A stretch of 64,000 bases of DNA from Streptomyces echinoruber (GCF_014651135.1 NZ_BMWH01000017.1:62001-126000); one strand, 5' to 3'; positions 41,663 through 51,417 are shown, counted from the stretch's first letter. The notes: generated by a model from the letters alone, not told the origin. Translations and numbers: made by a program.

Positions 41663-42858
41663 GGCGGGGGCGGCGTGGTCGCGCCGAAGTCGCGGGCGCC
41701 GTGCATCCAGGCGACGTGGTCGTGCAGGTCGTCCGCGGTGAGCGCGCGGAGCATCGCGTTGCGGGCGCGGGCCTCGGCGCCCGCGGGGTGCCAGAGCCGG
41801 ACGCTCTCGCGGGCGGCGAGCTGGATCGCGGCGGTGCGCTCGCGCCGGTCGGCGTTGTACTTCTCCAGGCGCTGGGCCACGTCGTCGGCGCAGGCGTCCT
41901 GGAGCAGGTCGCCGAGGTGCACGGCGTCCTCCAGGGCCTGGCAGGCGCCCTGGGCCGCATAGTGGATCATGGGGTGGGCGGCGTCGCCGAGGAGGGTGAC
42001 GCGGCCGTCGGTCCAGCCGGCGACCGGGTCGCGGTCCACCAGCATCCAGGAGCGCCAGCCGTCGCCGAGTTCCACCAGCCGCTGCACGTCCGGCCCGAGC
42101 GCGGTGAACTGCCGCCGCACGTGGTCGTTGTCGGCGGGCACCCCGGAGAACGCCTCGGTGCCTCCGTCGTGCCGGCTGCCCGCGAGGTTGAGGTACCTGC
42201 CGCCGGCGATGGGGTAGTGCACGAAGTGGCAGCCGGGACCGGTCCACCACACCACGGAGGTGTCCCGGCGCAGGGCGCGCGGCACCCGGTCCATCGGGAT
42301 GACGGCGCGGTGGACGGTGATGCCGGAGACCCGCGGTGCGCCGTCCCCGACGAGCTGCCGGCGCACCGCGGAGTGCATGCCGTCGGCGCCGATCAGCGCA
42401 TCGCCGGTGATCCGCTCGCCGGAGGCGAGGACGGCGGTGGCGCCGGCGGCGTCGCGCTCGTAGCCCTGGACGGTGCTGCCGCCGCGCAGTGCGACGGCGT
42501 CGTGGGCGCGGCAGGCGCGCAGCAGCAGGGAGTGCAGCTCGGCGCGGTGCACGACGACGTAGGGGTTGCCGAAGCGGCGCCGGTAGGTCTCGGTGAGCGG
42601 CAGGCTGGTGACGTGCTCGCCGGTCACCCCGTCCATGAAGCGCAGTTCGTCCATGCGCACGGCCACGGCGCGCGCCTCGTCGCCGACGCCGAGCCGGTCC
42701 AGGGCGTGCAGGCCGTTGGGTGCCAGCTGGATGCCGGCGCCGATCTCGGCGAACTCGGGGGCGCGTTCCAGGACCAGGACGCGGTGGCCGCGGCGGGCCA
42801 GGCTGAGGGCGGCGGCGAGACCGCCGATGCCACCGCCGGTGATGACTGCCCTGATCAT
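41623..42858 (-). CDS. FAD-dependent salicylate/3-hydroxybenzoate-hydroxylase-like monooxygenase
   Basis: A 411-aa class A flavoprotein. VITGGGIGGLAAALSLARRGH binds FAD, GADGMHSAVRRQLVG is the DG motif (about 160-175), and VTLLGDAAHPMIHYAAQGACQALEDAVHL is the GD motif with the PxxxQG pattern of salicylate 1-hydroxylases and 3-hydroxybenzoate 6-hydroxylases. It lacks the C-terminal thioredoxin-like extension of the hydroxylase at 8537. On 3-hydroxyanthranilate-type substrates it could hydroxylate the ring or hydroxylate with decarboxylation. It begins four bases after the paralogous ligase gene on the same strand, so ligase and hydroxylase are coupled. Confidence 0.9.
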   Translation of the reverse strand: MIRAVITGGGIGGLAAALSLARRGHRVLVLERAPEFAEIGAGIQLAPNGLHALDRLGVGDEARAVAVRMDELRFMDGVTGEHVTSLPLTETYRRRFGNPYVVVHRAELHSLLLRACRAHDAVALRGGSTVQGYERDAAGATAVLASGERITGDALIGADGMHSAVRRQLVGDGAPRVSGITVHRAVIPMDRVPRALRRDTSVVWWTGPGCHFVHYPIAGGRYLNLAGSRHDGGTEAFSGVPADNDHVRRQFTALGPDVQRLVELGDGWRSWMLVDRDPVAGWTDGRVTLLGDAAHPMIHYAAQGACQALEDAVHLGDLLQDACADDVAQRLEKYNADRRERTAAIQLAARESVRLWHPAGAEARARNAMLRALTADDLHDHVAWMHGARDFGATTPPPPYLPTPWQNGVRP

Positions 42859-42862
42859 CGCG

Positions 42863-44434
42863 TCAACCGCCCTGCCGCGCGGTGAGGACGCGCGCGAGTT
42901 CCAGGCGCTTGATCTTGGTGGTGGCGGTCTGCGGCAGGTCGGCCAGCCGCCACTGCACGGGGTCGGCCATCGGCGGCAGGTCCGCGACGGCGGCCCGCCA
43001 GGCCCGCCGGTCCAGCGGCACGTCGTCCTTGGTGCACACCACGGGTACGGCGGTGCCGTCGGGGCCGGGGATGATGATGACCTCGGCCAGTTCCTCCAGC
43101 CGCGCGAAGAGCTTGTCCTCGGCGGCGAGCGTGGAGCCGAAGCCCTCGATGACGTCGACCTCGCGGTCCAGCAGGTGCAGGCAGCCCCACTTGGTGCGGT
43201 AGCCGACGTCGCCCATGCGCCACCAGCCGCCCTCAGAGAGCTGCTTGTCGTAGCGCTCCTGCTCGCCGAGGTAGGTGACGATCCGCCCGTCGCTGCGCAC
43301 CTCGATGAAGCCGGGGTTGTCCGCGGACGGCGGCCGCCCGTCGCGGCTGACCACGCGGACGTCGGTCATGCCGGGGAAGGGCATGCCCACGCAGCGGCCG
43401 TCGGCGTCGGGCGGGCGCCGCCTGCTGAAGGAGCGGACCACGGCCGGGCCGATCTCGCTCTGCCCGTACAGCTGCCCGAAGACGGGGGCCCGGCGGCCGG
43501 TGGCGGCCAGCAGCCGCCGCACGGTGCGCGGGTGGAGGGCGTCGAAGGTGCTGCTGTAGAGCTTGACGTTGGACAGCGGGCGGCGCGGGTCCTCCGCCAG
43601 CGCCTCCCACTTCATGAAGGAGTTGGGGTGCGCCTCGATGACGCCCGGCCTGAGCGCGGCGAAGACGTCCGCGACGTGCGCCGGGTCGGAGTCGGCGAGC
43701 ACCACCATGGGGAAGCCGCGCAGCAGCGCGATCGCCAGCGCCGTGAACAGCCGGGAGTGCACGAAGGACACGTGGATCGCGATCGTCTCCCGGCGCGGGA
43801 CCACCGGGTTGACGGCGGCCGCCTGGGGCCGGTAGCGGGCCTGCAGGGTGCGGCCGGTGTGCACCGCGAGCTTGGGGATGCCGGTGGTGCCGGAGGTGTG
43901 CGTGATGAGCGTCGGGTGCTCCGGCGGCATGGTGACCGGGGCGACCCGCTCGACACCGGCGAACTCGGCCAGCGGGGTGCCGGAGGGGTGGCTGCCGGAG
44001 ACCAGCAGCACCGGGGAGGCGAGCCCGGCGGCGGAGGCGGGCAGTTCCTGCTCCAGTTTGGCCTGGTCGGTGACGAGGCAGGGCCGGTCGGTGCGGCGCA
44101 GCAGTTCCTTGACGGTGGCGCCGTCCAGCTTCGGCGACAGCAGCACCGGTACGGCGCCGATGCGGGCCGCGGCGCAGGCCAGCAGGGTGATGTCGAATCC
44201 GTCGGACTTGTACACCACCACCCGGTCGCCCGGCCTGACCCGGGCCGCCCACAGCCGGGAGGCGAAGTCGTCGACGAGGTCGGCGACCTCGGCGACCGTG
44301 GCGCGGCGGCCCAGGTGCGGGGCGATGTCGAGGTCGTGGTCGAGGATCAGTACGTTCGCCGGGTGCCGGGCGGCCGCTCGCTCGAAGAGCGTCCCGAGCC
44401 GGATTCCCCGGTTTCCAATGCGTTGCAGCAGCAC
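42863..44434 (-). CDS. AMP-forming acyl/aryl-CoA ligase (copy 2)
   Basis: A 523-aa ANL ligase, paralogous to the protein at 6978-8540 over its whole length. P-loop THTSGTTGIPKLAVHT, adenine motif LYGQSEIGPA, hinge MGDVGYRTKWGCLHLLDREVD, and C-terminal LPQTATTKIKRLEL with the catalytic lysine are all present. GTG 44434 has AAGGG at eight bases. Two closely related ligases in one cluster suggest two different acids are activated, or the same acid at two stages. It is the middle gene of a leftward operon: SRPBCC protein, ligase, hydroxylase. Confidence 0.88.
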   Translation of the reverse strand: MLLQRIGNRGIRLGTLFERAAARHPANVLILDHDLDIAPHLGRRATVAEVADLVDDFASRLWAARVRPGDRVVVYKSDGFDITLLACAAARIGAVPVLLSPKLDGATVKELLRRTDRPCLVTDQAKLEQELPASAAGLASPVLLVSGSHPSGTPLAEFAGVERVAPVTMPPEHPTLITHTSGTTGIPKLAVHTGRTLQARYRPQAAAVNPVVPRRETIAIHVSFVHSRLFTALAIALLRGFPMVVLADSDPAHVADVFAALRPGVIEAHPNSFMKWEALAEDPRRPLSNVKLYSSTFDALHPRTVRRLLAATGRRAPVFGQLYGQSEIGPAVVRSFSRRRPPDADGRCVGMPFPGMTDVRVVSRDGRPPSADNPGFIEVRSDGRIVTYLGEQERYDKQLSEGGWWRMGDVGYRTKWGCLHLLDREVDVIEGFGSTLAAEDKLFARLEELAEVIIIPGPDGTAVPVVCTKDDVPLDRRAWRAAVADLPPMADPVQWRLADLPQTATTKIKRLELARVLTARQGG

Positions 44435-44474
44435 GTGCTCGCCCTTCCCTGAACAGGTTCCAAGGCGCGGGAAT

Positions 44475-45023
44475 TCAGCCCCGGAAATCGCCTTCGACGA
44501 CGTTCCTGATGCGCTCGACCGTGGCCGCCAGATCCTTTTCCAGCTTGGCGCCCCAGTCGGCGAAGAACCTCTGCTTCTCCTGCGCGGTCATCTGTGCGGT
44601 GATGCCGCGGATTCCCTCCGTGGCCCGGCCCATCCGGAAGTGGTGCACCAGGCGGCTGCCGCTGCCCTCGGCCCGGATGTCGAAGGTCCAGACGCTGTCC
44701 TGGGTCCGGCCGGCGGAGTCCTGGACGGCCCAGGAGAAGGTGACTCCGGGCTCGGCGGCGACGATCTCGGAGCGGGTGCTCCAGGAGCCGCGGACGACCG
44801 GCGCCCAGGCGACGACGTCCTCCGCGCGGTGGTTGTCGCCGCGGAACACGGCGCCGACGGTGCCGGGTTCGCCCGCCACCCATTCCCCGCCGACGCATTC
44901 CTCGCTCCATTCGCCGCTGCGGGTGAGGTCGCTGACGACCGCGTAGACCTGGGCGGGGGTGGCGGCGATGTGCACGTCGGCCGCGACACGGAACAGGGGC
45001 TTTTCGGTGGTGTGTTCGCTCAC
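44475..45023 (-). CDS. SRPBCC (START-like) polyketide cyclase/dehydrase-family protein
   Basis: A 182-aa single-domain protein. VAADVHIAATPAQVYAVVSDLTRSGEWSEEC is the usual opening of SRPBCC cyclase-like proteins, with hydrophobic-pocket strands after it and a long C-terminal helix (EKQRFFADWGAKLEKDLAATVERI). GTG 45023 has GGGAG upstream. Family members bind hydrophobic ligands and some close polyketide rings. As first gene of the SRPBCC-ligase-hydroxylase operon it may assist cyclisation of a beta-keto side chain onto the amine, or only bind product. Not a typical aromatase di-domain. Confidence 0.85.
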   Translation of the reverse strand: MSEHTTEKPLFRVAADVHIAATPAQVYAVVSDLTRSGEWSEECVGGEWVAGEPGTVGAVFRGDNHRAEDVVAWAPVVRGSWSTRSEIVAAEPGVTFSWAVQDSAGRTQDSVWTFDIRAEGSGSRLVHHFRMGRATEGIRGITAQMTAQEKQRFFADWGAKLEKDLAATVERIRNVVEGDFRG

Positions 45024-45194
45024 GTCTGGTCACTCCCGATGGTGGTCCGCCGATGCCGGGAATGCTGCGCCGCGGTCGAGGGCGGGGAAAAGGCGACCGG
45101 TGAGAGAACGTCAAGTCCCCGCGGTGTTCCGCCGGCGACCTGACACAGCACCGGCGCGGGCCGCGACCACGGCCCGCGCCGGCTGGAAGAATGC

Positions 45195-46166
45195 GTGCCC
45201 ATGCGTGCCGCTTACGTCGAACGGCTCGGCCCGGCCGACGCGATCCGCTTCGGGCGGCTGCCCGATCCCGAGCCCGGCCCCGGTGAGGTGCTGGTGAGGG
45301 TGCTGGCCACCACGGTCAATCCGGTGGACACCTTCGTCCGCTCGGGCCTGTTCCGCACGCCGTTGCCCTTTCCGTTCGTGATCGGCCGCGACCTGGTGGG
45401 CACGGTCGTCACCGCCGGCGCGGGTTTCGCCGCGGGCGAGACGGTGTGGTGCAACAGCCTCGGCCACGCGGGGCGGCAGGGCGCCGCCGCCGAGCTGGCC
45501 GCGGTGCCGGCCGACCGGCTCTACCGGCTGCCGCCGGGGGTGGCCGCAGAGGAGGCGGTGGCCGTGGTCCACCCGGCCGCCACCGCGTATCTGGCCCTGT
45601 TCACCCACGGCGGGCTGCGCGCGGGCGAGACCGTGCTGGTGGCCGGGGCGGGCGGCAACGTGGGCGGTGCGCTGGTGGTGCTCGCCGCACGGGCCGGCGC
45701 CCGGGTGCTGGCCACGGCGTCCCCGCGCGACCACGACCACGTGCGGTCCCTGGGCGCCGCGGAGGTGGTGGACTACCGCGCCCCGGACCTCGCCGAGCGG
45801 CTGGCCCGGTCCGCGCCGTCCGGCGTCGACGTCCACGTCGACACCTCCGGCCGCAACGACCTCAGGTCCGCCGTCGGCCTGCTCGCCCACCGCGGCCGGA
45901 TCGTGCTGCTGGCGGGCGCCAGGGACGAGCCGGTGCTGCCGGTGGGCCCGCTGTACATGAAGGACGGCTCGCTGCGGGGGTTCGCCCTCTCGCACGCCAC
46001 GGTCGCGGAACTCGCCGAGGCGGCCGGGACGATCAACGAGGCGCTGGCGGCGGGCGCGCTGCGTCCGCGGGCGCTGGAGCAGGTGCCGCTGAGCGAGGCG
46101 GCGGAGGTCCACCGGCGGATGGAGCGCGGCGAGCTGCGCGGGCGCCGGGTGGTGCTGCGGCCCTGA
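45195..46166 (+). CDS. MDR-family NAD(P)H:quinone oxidoreductase-like protein
   Basis: A 323-aa zinc-free medium-chain dehydrogenase/reductase. The N-terminal GroES-like domain has VNPVDTFVRSGLF and GRDLVGTVVTAGAGF. The cofactor loop is VAGAGGNVGGALVVLAARAGARVLAT, and the structural zinc cysteines are absent, as in quinone and enoyl reductases. GTG 45195 lies five bases from GGAAG; ATG 45201 (MRAAYVE) is the alternative. It is divergent from the SRPBCC operon and is the last gene I would count in the island. It could reduce an enone or quinone intermediate, or be an ordinary housekeeping oxidoreductase. Confidence 0.82.
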   Translation: MPMRAAYVERLGPADAIRFGRLPDPEPGPGEVLVRVLATTVNPVDTFVRSGLFRTPLPFPFVIGRDLVGTVVTAGAGFAAGETVWCNSLGHAGRQGAAAELAAVPADRLYRLPPGVAAEEAVAVVHPAATAYLALFTHGGLRAGETVLVAGAGGNVGGALVVLAARAGARVLATASPRDHDHVRSLGAAEVVDYRAPDLAERLARSAPSGVDVHVDTSGRNDLRSAVGLLAHRGRIVLLAGARDEPVLPVGPLYMKDGSLRGFALSHATVAELAEAAGTINEALAAGALRPRALEQVPLSEAAEVHRRMERGELRGRRVVLRP

Positions 46167-46418
46167 CCCCCGGCCGGGTCCGGCAGGTGCGTGGCGGGGC
46201 CGCGTGCGGCGGATCCGCGTGCGGCGTGTCCGCGTGCGGTGTGCCTGCGTGCGGTGTGCCTGCGTGCGGTGGTCCGCGTCCGCCCGGGCGGGGCGGGCGC
46301 GAACACGCCAGTGGTCCGGGAGCCGGGGTCCGGGAGCCGGGGAGGACCCAGGAGCCGGGGAGGACTCAGCAGCCAAGGGGGACGGGGCGCGTCGCCGTCC
46401 CCGCCGGGAGGCGGCGGC

Positions 46419-47237
46419 TCAGCCGACGTGGGTGGAGAACAGTCCGCCGGTCGGGCCCTGCTTGTCGCCGCCCTGGGCCTTCCTCAGGGCGTTGGCGAGG
46501 CTCTCCAGGGTGAGGGACTGCAGGATGACGCGGCCGCTGCCCTCCAGGGTGGCCAGGGACAGGCCCTCGCCGCCGAAGACGGCGTTCATCAGGCCCTGGC
46601 GGTTGAGGCCGCCGATGCGCTGGACGCCGTACCGGATGCCCTCCTCGAAGGCGACGACGCAGCCGGTGTCGACCTCGATCCGGCCGCCGAAGTCGGCCGG
46701 ATCGAGGTCGATGAAGTTGCCGGCGCCCGCGATGATCACCGTGCCGTGCCCGGTGAACTTCTCCAGGACGAAGCCCTCACCGCCGCTCGTGCCGGTGCGG
46801 CCGCCGACGAAGGCGATGCCGAAGTCGACGGTGGACTCGGCGGCGACGAAGGCATCCTTCTCCGCGAACCACGCGCGTGTGCCGTCCAGTTCCAGGGCGC
46901 GCATCTCGCCGGGCAGGACGCCCGCGAAGCCGACGGTGCCCTGGCCGCCCTGGGCGGTGAAGTACTGGAACGCCGGCGACTCGCCCGCCAGTACCCGCTG
47001 CCCGACCTGCATGGCCGTCCCCATGGCCTGCCGCAGGAAGCCGCCCATGCCGCCGCCCGACCCGTCCCGGGCCTGCTGCCCGTCTCCGTTCGACGGCGTC
47101 GACAGGCGGGTCTCCATCGTCACGTTCGACGTCTTGAACAGGAACTTTCCGGCCTCGCAGTACACGGTCTGGCCCGGCTGCAGGGTGACGACCGCCATCT
47201 GCATGGCGTTGCCGACGATCTCTTGCTGAAGGGTCAC
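46419..47237 (-). CDS. AIM24 / TIGR00266-family protein
   Basis: A 272-aa all-beta protein of the TRAP-like AIM24 family. GQTVYCEAGKFLFKTSNVTMET opens the fold; a glycine-rich loop (about 55-75) is followed by YFTAQGGQGTVGFAG and the FIDLDPADFGGRIEVDTGCVVAFEEGI core. The function is unknown; bacterial members are often near stress or membrane genes. GTG 47237 is used, with a weak ribosome-binding site. It is not part of the cluster and marks the right-hand return to core genome. Short tandem GTGTGCCTGCGTGCG repeats lie beyond its 3' end (46200-46290). Confidence 0.85.
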   Translation of the reverse strand: MTLQQEIVGNAMQMAVVTLQPGQTVYCEAGKFLFKTSNVTMETRLSTPSNGDGQQARDGSGGGMGGFLRQAMGTAMQVGQRVLAGESPAFQYFTAQGGQGTVGFAGVLPGEMRALELDGTRAWFAEKDAFVAAESTVDFGIAFVGGRTGTSGGEGFVLEKFTGHGTVIIAGAGNFIDLDPADFGGRIEVDTGCVVAFEEGIRYGVQRIGGLNRQGLMNAVFGGEGLSLATLEGSGRVILQSLTLESLANALRKAQGGDKQGPTGGLFSTHVG

Positions 47238-47447
47238 ACCGGATGAACGCGGGAGTGGACCGGCGGGTTCCGCCGGCGGGCGGAGGCCACGGACGGGCGG
47301 AGGCTGCGGGTGGGGTGCGCCGGAGCCGTACGGTCGGCACGCGCACCGCACGCACCAGATGCACCATGCGCACCACGCGCACCGGGGCGTCGGCCACCCC
47401 TCCGCCGTCACCCGCCCGGCCCTCACGCCGACCCCCCGCCTCCCGTG

Positions 47448-48602
47448 TCACCCGCCCAGCTCCCGGTGGCGGGCCGCCAGTGCTGCCGCGCCCGCCTTCG
47501 TGAGCGAGCCGAACAGGCGCAGCCGGGAGATGCCCCCGTCGGGGAAGACGTCCACGCGCGCGTGCGTGCCGACGGCGGGCGTGTCGAGGACGAAGCGGTG
47601 GCCGGTGTCGGGCTGGAGGCGGGTGCGGGGCAGGATCTCGCGCCACCCGCCCCCCTCGCTCTCCGCGCCCTCCTCGCCCTCCGCATCCTCTTCCTCTGCG
47701 TCCCGCACGGAGACCGAGGCCCAGCCGGCGGCGTTGCCCTTGAGGCAGGCGGTGTCGATCTCCAGGGCGCGGATCTCGGACTGGGCGGCCAGGCGGTAGC
47801 GGATCCAGTCGTGGCCGGTGTCGCGGCGGCGCCGGGTCTCCCAGCCGTCGTCCATCCTGTGGGAGCGGCCGGGCCGGATGGTGTGGACGGCGGGCGAGTA
47901 GAAGAGGTCGGAGGCGTCCTCGACGCACCCGCCGTTCTCCAGGGCCACGACGTCGAAGGTGCCCAGCGCGGCCAGCCAGGCCGGGTCGGGGGCGACCTCG
48001 CCGTACACGCGCAGGCGCGCGACGCCCCCGTCGGGGTGCTGGTTGAGGCGCAGGTGGGTGAAGCGCCGCTCGACGGCGACCTCGAAGCCGTTGGCGGCGT
48101 GGCCGCCGACCTCGGTGCGCGGGACGAGCGTCGTCCACTCCACGCCGTCGCCGAGCAGGTCCCACGGCGAGGGGGTGCCCGGCACCGAGGCGGCCCGGAT
48201 TGACACCGCCTGCGGGTGGTTGCCGCGGAAGTGCGCGGTGTCGACGACGATGCCGCGCACGACGCCGGGCGCGCCGAGGCGGATCAGCGCCCAGTCGTGG
48301 TCCTCGGGGGCGGGCCAGGGGTGCCCGGCGCCCGTGCCGCGGCGGCGCCGGGTCTCCCAGCCGTCCATGACCTTGCCCTTGTGGCCGAAGCGCTCCGGTT
48401 CGAACACGGCGGGTCCGGGCACGAGCAGGTTCTCGCGCTCGGCGAAGAACTCGTCGTTGGCGGCGACGACGGCGGCGCCCAGCCGGCGGTCGGCGAGGTC
48501 GGCGTGATGGGTGAAGGGGAAGTCGGCGGTGCGGTAGTCCGCGTACGGGTCACCGCCGCGGTAGGGGTGCGCGGCGCCGGTGAAGCGGGGAATCTCCGTC
48601 AC
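47448..48602 (-). CDS. alc: Allantoicase
   Basis: A 384-aa allantoicase (allantoate amidinohydrolase), giving ureidoglycolate and urea in purine degradation. The duplicated jelly-roll architecture is visible: MDGWETRRRRGTG with ALIRLGAPGVVRGIVVDTAHFRGNHP in the first half, and DDGWETRRRRDTGHDWIRYRL with ALEIDTACLKGNAAG in the second. An acidic insert (AEEEDAEGEEGAESEGGG, about 308-325) in the second repeat is unusual and looks like local expansion. GTG 48602. It follows allB by 142 bp on the same strand. Confidence 0.94.
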   Translation of the reverse strand: MTEIPRFTGAAHPYRGGDPYADYRTADFPFTHHADLADRRLGAAVVAANDEFFAERENLLVPGPAVFEPERFGHKGKVMDGWETRRRRGTGAGHPWPAPEDHDWALIRLGAPGVVRGIVVDTAHFRGNHPQAVSIRAASVPGTPSPWDLLGDGVEWTTLVPRTEVGGHAANGFEVAVERRFTHLRLNQHPDGGVARLRVYGEVAPDPAWLAALGTFDVVALENGGCVEDASDLFYSPAVHTIRPGRSHRMDDGWETRRRRDTGHDWIRYRLAAQSEIRALEIDTACLKGNAAGWASVSVRDAEEEDAEGEEGAESEGGGWREILPRTRLQPDTGHRFVLDTPAVGTHARVDVFPDGGISRLRLFGSLTKAGAAALAARHRELGG

Positions 48603-48744
48603 GGTGATCAGGGGTTCCTTTCCGGTCGGCCGGAGCGTGCGGGGCGGTGTCCCGGTGCGGCGGGAGGGCGGTGCGCGCGCCCGGTGGGACCGCCGTGCCG
48701 CACGCGCGCACGGGTCACGCGAGCCCGGATCATGCGGGCACAGG

Positions 48745-50085
48745 TCACGCGGGCCGGGTGAGCAGTCGTCCCTTCGGCTCGGTGAACTCGCCGTCGGCGT
48801 AGACGCGTTCGCCGCGCAGCCAGGTGGATCTGACCACGCCGCTGAGGGTGCGGCCGGCGTAGGCGGTGACGGGGTTGCGGTGCTGCAGGGCGGCCGGGTC
48901 CACGGTGAAGGTCTCGTCGGGCGCGAGGACGGCGAAGTCGGCGTCGCGGCCGGGCGCTATGGCGCCCTTGCGGCCGTCGAGGCCGACGAGGGCCGCCGTC
49001 CGCGCGGACATCCAGCGCGCGACGTCCTCCAGGGTGTGGCCGCGCCGCCGGGCCTCGGTCCACACGGCCGCGAGGCCGAGCTGGAGGCCGGAGATGCCGC
49101 CCCAGGCGGTGGCGAAGTCGCCGGTCTTCAGGTCGGGGGTGGAGGGCGAGTGGTCGGTGACGACGCAGTCGATCGTGCCGTCGGCGAGCGCCTGCCACAG
49201 CAGGTCCCGGTTGGCGGCCTCGCGGATCGGCGGGCAGCACTTGAACTCGCCGGCGCCGTCCGGCACCTCCTCCGCGGTGAGGGTCAGGTAGTGCGGGCAG
49301 GTCTCCACGGTGAGCCGGACGCCCTCGGCGCGGGCGGCGGCGATCAGCGGCAGCGCGTCGCTCGAGGACAGGTGCAGCACGTGCACGCGCGCGTGGAGGC
49401 GTCTCGCCCGGTCGATCAGGTGCGCGACGGCCGAGTCCTCGGCGCCGCGCGGGCGGGAGGCGAGGAAGTCGGCGTACCGGGGGCCGCCGCGCTGCGGGGC
49501 GGCGGCGAGGTGGTGCGGGTCCTCGGCGTGCACGACGAGCAGCCCGTCGAAGGAGGCGGTCTCGGCCATGGAGCGGGCCAGGGCGTCCTGGTCGAGGTGC
49601 GGGAACTCCTCCACCCCGGACGGCGACAGGAACGCCTTGAACCCGAAGACGCCGGCCTCGTGCAGCGGCCGCAGGTCGGCCGTGTTGTCCGGGAGGGCGC
49701 CGCCCCAGAAGCCGACGTCGACGTGCACCCGGCCGGCGGCGGTCTTCCGCTTGACGCGCAGGTTGTCGACGGTGGTGGTGGGCGGCAGGGAGTTCAGCGG
49801 CATGTCGACGAGGGTCGTGACGCCGCCGGCCGCCGCGGCGCGCGTGGCGGTCCGAAAGCCCTCCCATTCGGTGCGGCCGGGGTCGTTGACGTGCACGTGG
49901 GTGTCGACCAGGCCGGGCAGTACGACGTGGTCGCCGACGTCCTCCAGGCGGGCGCCGGGCGGTACGTCGGCGTCGTACGGCAGGAGTGCGGTGATGGTGC
50001 CGCCGGTGACCGCGACGGAGGCGGCGCGCGTCCCCTCCGGGGTGATGACGCGCGTCGAACGCAGCACCAGTTCAGCGTCGGGCAC
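48745..50085 (-). CDS. allB: Allantoinase
   Basis: A 446-aa cyclic amidohydrolase. GLVDTHVHVNDPGRTEWEGF supplies the first metal pair, FGFKAFLSPSG the carboxylated Lys, LLVVHAEDPH and VLHLSSSDALPL the other His ligands, and CVVTDHSPS the catalytic Asp. It hydrolyses allantoin to allantoate. GTG 50085 has GGGGAG at six bases. It is divergent from the IclR-type repressor AllR and probably co-transcribed with allantoicase. Confidence 0.95.
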   Translation of the reverse strand: MPDAELVLRSTRVITPEGTRAASVAVTGGTITALLPYDADVPPGARLEDVGDHVVLPGLVDTHVHVNDPGRTEWEGFRTATRAAAAGGVTTLVDMPLNSLPPTTTVDNLRVKRKTAAGRVHVDVGFWGGALPDNTADLRPLHEAGVFGFKAFLSPSGVEEFPHLDQDALARSMAETASFDGLLVVHAEDPHHLAAAPQRGGPRYADFLASRPRGAEDSAVAHLIDRARRLHARVHVLHLSSSDALPLIAAARAEGVRLTVETCPHYLTLTAEEVPDGAGEFKCCPPIREAANRDLLWQALADGTIDCVVTDHSPSTPDLKTGDFATAWGGISGLQLGLAAVWTEARRRGHTLEDVARWMSARTAALVGLDGRKGAIAPGRDADFAVLAPDETFTVDPAALQHRNPVTAYAGRTLSGVVRSTWLRGERVYADGEFTEPKGRLLTRPA

Positions 50086-50420
50086 CCGGAGCTCCCCTCG
50101 CCACGTTTCCTCGGTTTCCGAGGTTTCCTCGGTTCTTCGATTCTTCGGTTCTTCGGTTCCTTCAACGTTCTGTTGAGCGGAGTCTCCACTCCCCCCATGC
50201 CACCGTCAAGGGCACACTGCTGTAGGTATCCCGACGAATCCGGCCTGGACGCTTCCATGAAGCGGAATTAGGATTCCGCTCAGCAGAAGCAAGGTCCGCG
50301 CGGCCGGTCCGCACCGACCGGTCCACGGCGACCGGGCCGCACCGGCCGGTCCGCGCGCCCGGGGAGCCGGTCGACCGCCGGATACGCTTGCCCTCCCCGC
50401 CCGTCCGAAAGGAACGCCCC
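50086..50420. promoter_or_regulatory. allB-allR divergent promoter with candidate AllR operator
   Basis: A 335-bp region. TTCC-N7-GGAA followed by TTAG (50252-50271) matches a site in the aceB promoter (52970-52990). Here it fits between TGGACG (50246-50251) and TAGGAT (50269-50274), a plausible 17-bp-spaced promoter towards allR. The overlapping AGCGGAAT-TAGG-ATTCCGCT (50261-50280) is a perfect inverted repeat. TCAAC-N5-GTTGA (about 50169-50183) lies closer to allB. A reiterated TTTCCTCGG / TTCTTCGG run (50106-50160) separates it from the allB start. Confidence 0.6.
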
Positions 50421-51221
50421 GTGCCGACCTCCAGCGCCCGCACCACCGGCTCCGCCCGGCCCGCAGCCGGCGGGGTCCAGTCCCTGGAGCGCGCCTTCGG
50501 CCTGCTGGAGCGCATGGCGGACGCGGGCGGCGAGGTCGGCCTGAGCGAGCTGTCGGCGAGCAGCGGGCTGCCGCTGCCCACCATCCACCGCCTGATGCGC
50601 ACCCTGGTGGCCTGCGGCTACGTACGCCAGCAGCCCAACCGCCGCTACGCGCTCGGCCCGCGCCTGATCCGCCTCGGCGAGTCCGCCTCTCGCCTGCTGG
50701 GCGCCTGGGCCCGGCCGCACCTGGCCCGCCTGGTGGAGGAGACCGGCGAGACGGCGAACATGGCGCTGCTGGACGGCGACGAGGCCGTGTACGTGGCGCA
50801 GGTGCCGTCCAAGCACTCCATGCGCATGTTCACGGAGGTGGGCCGGCGGGTCCTGCCCCACTCCACGGGCGTCGGCAAGGCGCTGCTGGCGGCCTTCCCG
50901 GACGAGGAGGTGCGCGCCCTGCTCGCCCGCACCGGCATGCCCGCCGCGACCGAGAAGACCATCACCACGCCGGAGGGCTTCCTCGCGGCCCTGGAGGACG
51001 TGCGCCGGCTCGGGTACGCCGTCGACGACAACGAGCAGGAGATAGGGGTCCGCTGCCTCGCGGTGCCGGTGCCCGGCTCCCCCACCCCGGCCGCCCTCTC
51101 CATCTCCGGGCCCGCGGGACGGGTCACCGAGGCGGCGACGGCGCGGATCGTGCCGGTGCTGCTGGAGGTCGCGCGGGAACTGTCGGAGACACTGGCGAGC
51201 TCATCCGGCCCGGCGGGCTGA
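50421..51221 (+). CDS. allR: IclR-family repressor of the allantoin pathway (AllR)
   Basis: A 266-aa regulator. The IclR helix-turn-helix (about 23-85) reads GGVQSLERAFGLLERMADAG, then GLPLPTIHRLMRTLVACGYV. The effector domain has HSTGVGKALLAAFPDEEVRALL, RRLGYAVDDNEQEIGVRCLAVPV and AALSISGPAGRVTE. From the Streptomyces literature as I recall it, AllR in this position represses allantoin genes and malate synthase and is released by allantoin-derived effectors such as glyoxylate. GTG 50421 has AAGGAA at seven bases. Confidence 0.9.
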   Translation: MPTSSARTTGSARPAAGGVQSLERAFGLLERMADAGGEVGLSELSASSGLPLPTIHRLMRTLVACGYVRQQPNRRYALGPRLIRLGESASRLLGAWARPHLARLVEETGETANMALLDGDEAVYVAQVPSKHSMRMFTEVGRRVLPHSTGVGKALLAAFPDEEVRALLARTGMPAATEKTITTPEGFLAALEDVRRLGYAVDDNEQEIGVRCLAVPVPGSPTPAALSISGPAGRVTEAATARIVPVLLEVARELSETLASSSGPAG

Positions 51222-51417
51222 GTCCCGCGGGAGACGGGACGGACCGCTCCGGTCGACGGACCGGCAGACCGGCAGACCGACGGATCTACAGACCAACGAG
51301 CCGACGACCGACCACGCACCGGCTGCTCCCACCCACCGGACCCGCCCACGGCTCCCGCCCACCGGCCGTCCGCAAGCCCCGCCCACCGCGAGCCCCGCCC
51401 ACCGGGCCGCCCGCGCG